Positions 54,748-62,373 of a stretch of 64,000 nucleotides of DNA are shown piece by piece. The notes below the pieces were generated by a model. It did not search any database. It worked only from the letters and a program-made list of their open reading frames with translations, and was not told where the DNA came from. The position numbers and the translations under genes are program-made. This DNA is from Mogibacterium sp. (GTDB lineage: Bacteria > Bacillota > Clostridia > Peptostreptococcales > Anaerovoracaceae), in NCBI GenBank assembly GCA_017433975.1, contig JAFRGD010000031.1, positions 1 to 64,000 on the forward strand, given 5' to 3'. Every line of letters starts with the position of its first letter. Position 1 is the stretch's first letter.

Positions 54748-54963
54748 ATGGGGAAAGGAAAGGTCATAGTCGACGCCGACTGGTGCAAGAGCTGTGGATA
54801 CTGCCTGATGGTCTGTCCAAAGGGCGTGCTCGGCGTCTCCGGCGACGTGAACCGGTTCGGATACAGATACGTGTCACCGCTCAAACCGGAGGAATGTATC
54901 GGCTGCGGTCTGTGCGCAACGATGTGCCCGGACATCGCGATCGAAGTGTATAAGGAGGATTAA
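54748..54963 (+). CDS. 2-oxoacid:ferredoxin oxidoreductase, delta subunit (second set)
   Basis: The 71-residue ferredoxin-like protein has CKSCGYCLMVCP and CIGCGLCATMCP, the two [4Fe-4S] motifs. It is the first of a second D-A-B-C set, with AAGGAGG before the ATG. The alpha gene follows with no spacer. It sits 70 nt downstream of pduL, so the kinase, transacylase and oxidoreductase are likely one transcript. Confidence 0.9.
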   Translation: MGKGKVIVDADWCKSCGYCLMVCPKGVLGVSGDVNRFGYRYVSPLKPEECIGCGLCATMCPDIAIEVYKED

Positions 54964-56049
54964 ATGGAAAAGGAATTCATGAAAGGGTGCGAGGCGGTCG
55001 CGGAGGCGGCGGTCCGCGCCGGCTGCAGATTCTTTGCGGGATATCCGATCACCCCGCAGAACCAGGTCCCGGAATATCTGGCTCACCGGCTGCCGGAGGT
55101 CGGCGGCGTGTTCATCCAGGGGGAGAGCGAAGTCGCTTCCATCAACATGGTCTACGGCGCTTCCTACGGCGGGACGCGGAGCCTGATCAGCTCATCCAGC
55201 TGCGGCATGTCGCTGATGAGTGAGACGATCGGCTGGGCGATTTCGGCGGAGATGCCGATCGTGCTGTTCAACTTCCAGCGCGGCGGCCCTGGCATCGGAG
55301 ACATCGGCCCGTCCCAGCAGGACTACTTCCAGGCGACCAAGGCGCACGCCAACGGCGGCGGCCGGATGCTCGTGTACTCGCCGGCGTCGCTCCAGGAGGC
55401 GGTCGACATCGTATACGAGTCGTTTGAGATCGCGGAATCCTACCGCTCCCCGGTCTACATCCTGATGGACGGTATCACGGGCGGCATGATGGAATCCGTC
55501 GAACTCCCGGAGATGCGGCCGGAAGATTACATCGCGGAAAAGAAGGCTGCGATCAAGAAGGAATGGGGCCTCGGTGGAAAGCAGGGCCGGATCGGCCGGA
55601 CCATCATGGGCGGCGACTTCTCCGGCATCCCGCTCCAGACCCTGAACCAGAAACTGGAAAAGAAATACCTGAAGATGGAAGAGAACGAAACGCGCTGTGA
55701 ACTGTACCTCACGGAGGACGCGGAGTGGATCGTGACCGCGTACGGCATCGGCGCGAGATTCGCGAAGGCAGCCGTCAACCGGCTCCGCGCTGACGGGATC
55801 AAAGCCGGTCTGGTCAGACCGATCTCGCTCTATCCGTTCCCGTTCGAAGCCTACGATGCACTCGATTACACAAAGGTGAAGGGCGTCGTGAGTGCGGAGA
55901 TGTCGATCCCGCCGCAGTTCATCACGGATGTAAAGCTCGCGGTCAAAGAGCGGGCTCCGATTTGCATCTACAACACATCCGGCGGCGTGATCCTCGACTC
56001 CATCGAGATCGAGAAGATGGTCAGAGAGATGGCCGGAAAGGAGGCATAG
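54964..56049 (+). CDS. 2-oxoacid:ferredoxin oxidoreductase, alpha subunit (second set)
   Basis: The 361-residue subunit has GYPITPQNQ, ESEVASINMVYG and SSSCGMSLMSE where the first set has TPSTE and SSGPGISLKQE, so the active-site lining differs. It forms the thiamine diphosphate and CoA site with the beta subunit. Its ATG overlaps the end of the delta gene's stop region. Substrate is unknown; the neighbouring kinase, transacylase and APC permease point to an amino-acid-derived 2-oxoacid. Confidence 0.92.
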   Translation: MEKEFMKGCEAVAEAAVRAGCRFFAGYPITPQNQVPEYLAHRLPEVGGVFIQGESEVASINMVYGASYGGTRSLISSSSCGMSLMSETIGWAISAEMPIVLFNFQRGGPGIGDIGPSQQDYFQATKAHANGGGRMLVYSPASLQEAVDIVYESFEIAESYRSPVYILMDGITGGMMESVELPEMRPEDYIAEKKAAIKKEWGLGGKQGRIGRTIMGGDFSGIPLQTLNQKLEKKYLKMEENETRCELYLTEDAEWIVTAYGIGARFAKAAVNRLRADGIKAGLVRPISLYPFPFEAYDALDYTKVKGVVSAEMSIPPQFITDVKLAVKERAPICIYNTSGGVILDSIEIEKMVREMAGKEA

Positions 56050-56052
56050 AGT

Positions 56053-56793
56053 ATGAAAACAGTATACAAGAAACCGGCGTGCCTCGGTGTGAGAAAACGG
56101 AACTCTTTCTGCCCGGGCTGCATGCACTCCATCGCATCCCGCCTGGTTGCGGAGGTGCTGGAAGAAATGGACCTCGTAGACAATTCCGTCATGATTGCCG
56201 GCATCGGTTGCGGCGGAAACGCATCATTCGGATATATTGATATGGATGTCGGGAAAGCGCCGCACGGCAGGGCCTGTGCTCTTGCTTCCGCATACAAGCG
56301 CTGCAATCCGGACGAGCTCGTCTTCACCTATCAGGGCGACGGTGACCTCGCGGCGATCGGCTTTGCAGAGACCATGCACGCCGCAAACCGCGGAGAGAAC
56401 TTCTCCGTCATCTTCATCAACAACGCGCTGTACGGCATGACCGGCGGACAGCTCGCGCCGACGACGCTCGAGGGCATGGTCACGACGACGTCCCCTGCCG
56501 GCCGCGGAAACAACGGAGAGGGCTATCCGATGAACGTCTGCGAACTGATCAACTGCTTCAAGGCACCGGCCTACATCGCGCGCGGCACCTGCACGGACCC
56601 GAAGAATGTCCGAAAGACCAAGGAATACATCCGCAAGGCATTCCAGAACCAGCTGGACGGCAAGGGCTTCTCCATCGTGGAGATCGTCTCCGCCTGCCCG
56701 AGCGACTGGCACATGTCGCCAAAACAGTGTATCGATTTCATCAATGAGAAGATGCTTCCGGAATACCCGCTCGGCGAGTTCCGGAGCAGATAG
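56053..56793 (+). CDS. 2-oxoacid:ferredoxin oxidoreductase, beta subunit (second set)
   Basis: The 246-residue subunit opens with FCPGCMHS, where the first set has FCAGCGHG. The thiamine diphosphate motif YQGDGDLAAIG...NN is followed by YGMTGGQLAPTT. AAAGGAGG lies upstream of the ATG. The spacing of 3 nt after alpha and a matching gamma gene immediately downstream mark a strict operon. Confidence 0.92.
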   Translation: MKTVYKKPACLGVRKRNSFCPGCMHSIASRLVAEVLEEMDLVDNSVMIAGIGCGGNASFGYIDMDVGKAPHGRACALASAYKRCNPDELVFTYQGDGDLAAIGFAETMHAANRGENFSVIFINNALYGMTGGQLAPTTLEGMVTTTSPAGRGNNGEGYPMNVCELINCFKAPAYIARGTCTDPKNVRKTKEYIRKAFQNQLDGKGFSIVEIVSACPSDWHMSPKQCIDFINEKMLPEYPLGEFRSR

Positions 56794-56804
56794 TGAGGTG
56801 CGGG

Positions 56805-57350
56805 ATGGAAAAGACGATCATTTTTACCGGAATCGGCGGACAGGGCGTCAAGCTCGCGGGGGAGATCCTCTGCTACGCTGCCGTGCATGAAAACCTGAAC
56901 ACCACGAACTATGCGCTGTACGGAAGAGAGAAGCGCGGCGGCATGTCGGATTGCTATGTTGCGATCTCCGACGAGACGATCACGGAGCCGGTCTTCTCAC
57001 TGGCGGACTACGTCGTCGCGTTTACGACAGAGACCCCGGCGAGTCCGGCGGGCAAGCTCCGCGAGAACAGCGTCCTCTTCATGAGCACGCCGAATGATGT
57101 AACTGCGGAGGACTACAATGCAAAGCACTTTGTGAAGTTCGACGCCGCAGCGCTGGCGGTGGAGGTCGGGAACCCGAAAGGCGAGAACATGGTGATCCTC
57201 GGCGTGCTGGTCGGATATACCGACATCCTTCCTGCGGACGTCGTCGAACAGACGATCTTCAAGAAGCTCGGCGCAAGGCACCCGGAGTTCAACGAACTGA
57301 ACAAGAAGGCGTTTGACAAAGGCCTTGAGGTCGGAAGATCTTACAAATAG
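56805..57350 (+). CDS. 2-oxoacid:ferredoxin oxidoreductase, gamma subunit (second set)
   Basis: The 181-residue subunit starts EKTIIFTGIGGQGVKL and has LYGREKRGGMSDC and GNPKGENMVILG, as in other gamma subunits. The ATG at 56805 has GAGGTG upstream; the GTG at 56793 overlapping the beta stop is less likely. A 26-nt gap leads to the APC permease gene. Confidence 0.91.
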   Translation: MEKTIIFTGIGGQGVKLAGEILCYAAVHENLNTTNYALYGREKRGGMSDCYVAISDETITEPVFSLADYVVAFTTETPASPAGKLRENSVLFMSTPNDVTAEDYNAKHFVKFDAAALAVEVGNPKGENMVILGVLVGYTDILPADVVEQTIFKKLGARHPEFNELNKKAFDKGLEVGRSYK

Positions 57351-57376
57351 CTACAGTTAAGAAAGGAGAAAAAACG

Positions 57377-58741
57377 ATGAACAATGGCTCTTCTGCAAAA
57401 AAACTGACCCTGATCACCGCCACGCTGCTTGCGGTCGGAAACATCATCGGGTCGGGCATCCTGGGAACGCTGCCTGCTGCGGTATCTGTAGCGGGAAGCA
57501 AGACATTTATCGGCATTCTCGTTGCTGCGGTTAACGTATTCTTTACTTACTTTGTACTCATGATCGTGTGCGGCGTCATCCCAGCGAACGCGGGTCCTTA
57601 CATGTACATGACAAGGCTCGTGCATCCGTGGATGGTCGTCTTCGACATGATTGAAAGACTCAAATACTTCTTCCTGATCGCTCTGATGGGGTCCATTTTC
57701 TCGGGCTACTTTACGACGCTATTTCCGGGTGTGAACGGCAAGGCAGCTTCCATCGTAATCATTCTGATTTTCGGGCTGCTGAATCTGTACGGAATCGACG
57801 CAGCGGCTAAAGTCGGAAATATCCTGGTTGTTCTGCTGTTCATTTCTTTCATGCTGTTCTCGTTCTATGGGCTCACTGTAGACCTGTCGACGATTCCGGA
57901 CTATGTCCCGGATACCGGCAGAACACTGAATTTTGCAACGATTGGTACTGTATCCGCGCTCTTCGCAACGACGCTCGGCGGCGGGCAGATCGTCGGCGAG
58001 ATCGCAGACCAACTCGAAAACCCTGGCAAGAACATCATGCGTGCATTCACTCTTGCGATCTCCATTGTAGTAGTAATTTATTCGCTGATGTCGTTTGCGA
58101 CGGCGAGAGTTGCCGGCGGCGCGACGTTCGACACACTGTCCACGATTGCGAAGCTCGTCATGCCGACGGGTGCGTTCTACCTGTTCATGATCGGCGGTGC
58201 CATGGCAGCAATTCTGACGACGATCAACGCGCTGATCATTTCGACCACTGCGTACCTCAACAGATATGCTCAGGATAAGGTTCTGCCAGAGGCATTCGGC
58301 AAAAAGAACAGCCGGGGAATCAATACTCTGAACATCATGATGACCATCGTGATCCCAATCATCATCCTGCTCACGAACATCCATATCGGTACGCTGCTCG
58401 CGGTATGCGCAGTGCTGGTCGTGTTCACAGCCCTTGTGAAGATCATCCCGGCGCTTCTGATCGAGAAGAAGTATCCGAACGCTTACAGAAAAGCCAACCT
58501 CCATCCGGCGTACTCCCTGATCGTGGTATTCGTAATCATTGCGGCGGCGCTGAACCTTTACTCCGGTGTTTCGACCATCATTTCGACGCCAGGACGGATT
58601 TGGGGCATCCTGCTTGCACTTGTTGTAAGCTTTGCGGTATATTTCTTCGCCAGAAGAGCGTATCTCAAATCGAAGGGTGTAGACCTCGACGCCGAACTCA
58701 GGACCGTTCCGGAGTCGTGGACAGAAGCTGAGAACTCCTAA
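57377..58741 (+). CDS. APC-family amino acid permease
   Basis: The 454-residue protein has 12 predicted helices and the unwound first-helix motif NIIGSGILGTLP typical of the APC (LeuT-fold) superfamily. It likely imports or exchanges the amino acid fermented by the adjacent operon, for example as an antiporter against a product amine or acid. AAAGGAG precedes the ATG. It ends just before the terminator at 58787. Confidence 0.87.
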   Translation: MNNGSSAKKLTLITATLLAVGNIIGSGILGTLPAAVSVAGSKTFIGILVAAVNVFFTYFVLMIVCGVIPANAGPYMYMTRLVHPWMVVFDMIERLKYFFLIALMGSIFSGYFTTLFPGVNGKAASIVIILIFGLLNLYGIDAAAKVGNILVVLLFISFMLFSFYGLTVDLSTIPDYVPDTGRTLNFATIGTVSALFATTLGGGQIVGEIADQLENPGKNIMRAFTLAISIVVVIYSLMSFATARVAGGATFDTLSTIAKLVMPTGAFYLFMIGGAMAAILTTINALIISTTAYLNRYAQDKVLPEAFGKKNSRGINTLNIMMTIVIPIIILLTNIHIGTLLAVCAVLVVFTALVKIIPALLIEKKYPNAYRKANLHPAYSLIVVFVIIAAALNLYSGVSTIISTPGRIWGILLALVVSFAVYFFARRAYLKSKGVDLDAELRTVPESWTEAENS

Positions 58742-58786
58742 TGAAACGAAAAAGGCCTAATGCACAAAGTACTTCCTTAAGGAGAG

Positions 58787-58812
58787 AGCGGGGCAACTTT
58801 GCCCTGCTTTTT
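58787..58812 (+). terminator. Rho-independent terminator
   Basis: AGCGGGGC (58787-58794) pairs with GCCCTGCT (one G-T pair) around AACTTT, followed by TTTTT. Confidence 0.85.
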
Positions 58813-58828
58813 CCTTTTAAAAAAGTCC

Positions 58829-58857
58829 TTGCACTTTAAAAAATCGTAATGTATAAT
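58829..58857 (+). promoter_or_regulatory. rpsT promoter
   Basis: TTGCAC (58829-58834), a 17-nt spacer and a consensus TATAAT (58852-58857). Confidence 0.8.
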
Positions 58858-58899
58858 ATGCGTTGCGAATTAATACATTTATTGAAAGTGGGGTAACAA

Positions 58900-59169
58900 A
58901 TGGCTAATATTAAATCCGCAAAGAAGAGAATCAAAACCATCAGCAGACAGACCGCTCGCAACATCCGTGTTCGCGGCCACGTCAAAGAAGCCGAAAAGGC
59001 CTTCCTCGCAGCAGTAGCTGAGGGCGACCAGGACAAAGCCTACGTCGCGTTCAAGCTCGCCGAGAAGAAGATCATGCAGGCCGCCGCTAAGGGCGTCATG
59101 CACAAGAACACCGCTTCCAGAACGGTTTCGAGACTCGAAAAGAGACTGAACGGCCTTAGAGTCGAGTAA
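58900..59169 (+). CDS. rpsT: 30S ribosomal protein S20
   Basis: The 89-residue basic protein has the S20 signature: MANIKSAKKRIKTI at the N terminus and AAAKGVMHKNTASRTVSRL near the C terminus. It binds 16S rRNA in the small subunit. It has its own strong promoter and a terminator downstream, so it is monocistronic. Confidence 0.97.
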   Translation: MANIKSAKKRIKTISRQTARNIRVRGHVKEAEKAFLAAVAEGDQDKAYVAFKLAEKKIMQAAAKGVMHKNTASRTVSRLEKRLNGLRVE

Positions 59170-59256
59170 TGCTCACCCGTCCCCACACTGCGCACGGTCT
59201 TCGGCCACGCGTTATGACCGGACCCGGAGCGCAAGCGTATAAGTTCTAAATACGCC

Positions 59257-59290
59257 AGAACGATGGAGTGTCTCCCATCGTTCTTTTTTT
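59257..59290 (+). terminator. rpsT terminator
   Basis: AGAACGATGG pairs with CCATCGTTCT across an 8-nt loop and runs into seven T residues (59284-59290). Confidence 0.92.
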
Positions 59291-59359
59291 GCGCTTTTCG
59301 GGCCCGCAGCGGCCTTAAAAAGAACTGTCTACGGAGTACCATTTTCCGCTGAAATCAAG

Positions 59360-59371
59360 TATAATAGGTGC
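59360..59371 (+). promoter_or_regulatory. lepA -10 element very close to the start codon
   Basis: Consensus TATAAT (59360-59365) lies 6 nt before the lepA ATG at 59372, so transcription would begin at or next to the start codon. No convincing -35 is seen. Confidence 0.5.
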
Positions 59372-61180
59372 ATGAGTTACCTAGATAAAATCCGCAATTT
59401 CAGTATCATTGCGCACATCGACCACGGCAAATCGACGCTCGCAGACCGGTTGATCGAAAAAACCGGTCTTGTTGACGCGCGCGAAATGAAAGACCAATAC
59501 CTCGACAACATGGACATCGAGCGGGAGCGCGGCATCACGATCAAGCTCCAGACGACGCGGCTTGCGTACCGCGCGTCGGACGGCGAGGACTACATCCTCA
59601 ACCTGATCGACACGCCGGGACACGTGGACTTCAACTACGAAGTTTCGCGGTCGCTCGCGGCCTGCGAGGGGGCGGTTCTCGTCGTGGACGCCACCCAGGG
59701 CGTGGAGGCGCAGACGCTCGGCAACGTTTATCTCGCGATCGATGAGGACCTCGAGGTCCTGCCGGTCCTCAACAAGATGGACCTCGACAGCGCGCGGCCG
59801 GAGGAGGCCCGCGAGGAGATCGAGGACATCATCGGCATCGACGCGTCCGAGGCGCCGCTCATCTCGGCCAAGACCGGCATGGGCATCGACGAGATGCTCG
59901 ACAAGCTGGTCGAGGTCATCCCGCCGCCGCAGGGGGACCCGGACGGCCGCCTCAAGGCGCTGATTTTTGACTCCTACTACGACAGCTACAAGGGTGTCGT
60001 CATCTATACACGCATCTTTGACGGGCGGGTCCGCAAGGGGACCATGATCCGCCTCATGAACGCCGGCAAGAGCTACGAGGTGACTGAGGTCGGCTACTGC
60101 ATCCCGGGGATGGTCCCGTGCGACGAACTCAAGGCCGGCGAGGTCGGTTACATCTGCGCCAGCATCAAACAAGTCGCGGACGCCCGCGTGGGCGACACCA
60201 TCACCAACCAGGCGGAGCCATGTGACAAGCCGCTCAAGGGTTATAAGAAAGCCCAGTCCATGGTTTACTGCGGCATCTACCCGGCCGAAGGCGAGAAATA
60301 CGAGAACGTCAAGGACGCGCTGGAGAAACTCCAGGTCAACGACGCGGCGTTCCACTTTGAGCCGGAGAACTCCACCGCGCTCGGCTACGGCTACCGCTGC
60401 GGCTTCCTCGGACTTCTGCACATGGACGTCATCGTCGAGCGCCTCGAGCGCGAGTTCGACCTCGACGTCATCACGACGCTCCCAAGCGTCATCTACAAGG
60501 TCGTCCTCAAGAAGGGCGGGGAGATGATGATCCAGAACCCGTCCAACCTGCCGGACCCGACCGAGATCGTCCGCATCGAGGAGCCGATCGTGCTCGCGGA
60601 CATCATGACGCCAAACGAGTACGTCGGCAGCATCATGACGCTCTGCCAGGGCCGCCGCGGCAAGATGATCCACATGGAGTACCTGACGTCGACGCGCGTG
60701 CAGCTGCGGTACGAGATGCCGCTGAACGAGGTCATCTACGACTTCTTTGACGCGCTCAAATCCCGGACGCGCGGGTACGCTTCCCTCGATTACGAATTCC
60801 TCAAATACCAGGCCGCCAAACTGGTCAAGCTCGACATCCTGCTCAACCGCGAGGTCATCGACGCCTTCAGCACCATCGTGCCGGAGGAGGAGGCCTACGC
60901 GAAGGGCCGCAACATCTGTGAGAAGCTCAAAGAGCTCATCCCGATGCACCAGTTCGAGGTTCCGATTCAGGCGGCCGTCGGGCAGAAAATCATCGCCCGT
61001 GAGACCGTCCGGGCGTACCGCAAGGACGTCATCGCCAAATGCTACGGCGGCGACATTTCGCGCAAGAAGAAACTATTGGAAAAGCAGAAAGAAGGGAAGA
61101 AACGCATGCGCCAGTTCGGCCGCGTCGAGGTCCCGCAGGAGGCGTTTACGGAGGTGCTCAAATTCGATGACAGTAAATAA
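59372..61180 (+). CDS. lepA: Elongation factor 4 (LepA), translation GTPase
   Basis: The 602-residue GTPase has [16 protein letters not shown] (G1), RGITIKLQ (G2), DTPGHVDF (G3), NKMDLDSA (G4) and the LepA-specific C-terminal domain with [20 protein letters not shown]. It binds stalled or misassembled ribosomes and back-translocates them in known systems. Length is standard. Its 3' end overlaps hemW by 14 nt, a common lepA-hemW arrangement in Bacillota. Confidence 0.97.
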   Translation: MSYLDKIRNFSIIAHIDHGKSTLADRLIEKTGLVDAREMKDQYLDNMDIERERGITIKLQTTRLAYRASDGEDYILNLIDTPGHVDFNYEVSRSLAACEGAVLVVDATQGVEAQTLGNVYLAIDEDLEVLPVLNKMDLDSARPEEAREEIEDIIGIDASEAPLISAKTGMGIDEMLDKLVEVIPPPQGDPDGRLKALIFDSYYDSYKGVVIYTRIFDGRVRKGTMIRLMNAGKSYEVTEVGYCIPGMVPCDELKAGEVGYICASIKQVADARVGDTITNQAEPCDKPLKGYKKAQSMVYCGIYPAEGEKYENVKDALEKLQVNDAAFHFEPENSTALGYGYRCGFLGLLHMDVIVERLEREFDLDVITTLPSVIYKVVLKKGGEMMIQNPSNLPDPTEIVRIEEPIVLADIMTPNEYVGSIMTLCQGRRGKMIHMEYLTSTRVQLRYEMPLNEVIYDFFDALKSRTRGYASLDYEFLKYQAAKLVKLDILLNREVIDAFSTIVPEEEAYAKGRNICEKLKELIPMHQFEVPIQAAVGQKIIARETVRAYRKDVIAKCYGGDISRKKKLLEKQKEGKKRMRQFGRVEVPQEAFTEVLKFDDSK

Positions 61181-62357
61181 TACCATTGTCCGGCCTTCGG
61201 GGGATACCGGAATCTACATCCACATCCCGTTCTGCACGCAAAAGTGCAACTATTGCGGCTTCCTGTCCGGTCCGGCCACCGCAAAGGAACAGGACGCCTA
61301 TATCAACGCGCTGGTCCGGGAGATCGGCCTCGTGGCGGACCTGCCGTTTACCGGCGGGGAATGGCGGACCAGCCCGCGCATCGATTCGGTTTTCATCGGC
61401 GGCGGTACGCCGTCGCTGCTCGACGCGTCGGACATCGGGCGGATTCTGGCTGCGGTGCGGGCCAGATACGATGTGGCAGAGGACGCGGAGATCACGATCG
61501 AAGCCAATCCGGCCAGCCTGACCGCGGACAAACTCAGCGGTTACCGTGCGGCAGGCGTGAACCGGCTCTCCATGGGCGTGCAGAGCTTCGACGACAACGT
61601 GCTCCGGATTCTGGGCAGAATCCACACGGCGGAGGACGCGGTCCGCGACTTCGCGCTGGCACGAGACGCCGGCTTTGACAATATCAACCTGGACCTCATG
61701 TTCGGCATCCCGGGTACGGACGTCAACGGCACGATGGCGAGCCTCCGGCAGGCCGTTTCGCTCGGACCGGAACACATTTCTTATTACGGGCTTCAGCTGG
61801 AGGAGGGGACCCGCTTCTGGGCGGACTTCCAGGCCGGCCGGCTGAACGAAATTCCGGAGGAGACCGACCGCGAGATGTACCACCGCGGCCGGATGTATCT
61901 CAAGGACCAGGGGTACGTGCACTACGAGATCTCCAACTTCGCAAAGCCGGGCTTCCAGTCGCGCCACAACAGTAAGTACTGGGGCATGGCGGACTACTAC
62001 GGCTTTGGCCTCGGGGCGAGCTCCTACATCCGCGGCACGCGGGTCGTCAACACGGGCGACATGGCGGACTACCTCCGGCTCGTCAGCGCCGGCCGGCTGC
62101 CGCAGGCGGACGTATACGTCAACACGGAGCGTGACGACATCGCGGAGGCGGTCTTTACCGGGCTCCGACGGAATTTCGGGATCCGCTTCGAGGACATCCT
62201 CGGCTCCAAGGAACAATTCTACGATTATTACAAATCCATCATCCCAAGACTGGAGGACTTCGAGCGCTCCGGCCATCTGCTCCTGACCGACGAAGGCATC
62301 ACTTTGACCAACCTCGGGATCGACGTCAGCAATCAGATCATGGCACTCTTTGTGTAA
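61167..62357 (+). CDS. hemW: Radical SAM heme chaperone HemW
   Basis: The 396-residue protein starts with [18 protein letters not shown], holding the radical SAM CxxxCxxC motif with the HemW-type extra aromatic residues. It then has [10 protein letters not shown] and [10 protein letters not shown]. HemW relatives were long annotated as coproporphyrinogen oxidase HemN, but bind and transfer heme. The ATG at 61167 lies inside lepA after GGAGGTG. The longer frame from 60747 runs through lepA in another frame and is rejected. Confidence 0.9.
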   Translation: MTVNNTIVRPSGDTGIYIHIPFCTQKCNYCGFLSGPATAKEQDAYINALVREIGLVADLPFTGGEWRTSPRIDSVFIGGGTPSLLDASDIGRILAAVRARYDVAEDAEITIEANPASLTADKLSGYRAAGVNRLSMGVQSFDDNVLRILGRIHTAEDAVRDFALARDAGFDNINLDLMFGIPGTDVNGTMASLRQAVSLGPEHISYYGLQLEEGTRFWADFQAGRLNEIPEETDREMYHRGRMYLKDQGYVHYEISNFAKPGFQSRHNSKYWGMADYYGFGLGASSYIRGTRVVNTGDMADYLRLVSAGRLPQADVYVNTERDDIAEAVFTGLRRNFGIRFEDILGSKEQFYDYYKSIIPRLEDFERSGHLLLTDEGITLTNLGIDVSNQIMALFV

Positions 62358-62373
62358 CCCCAGGAGGCGTCGC

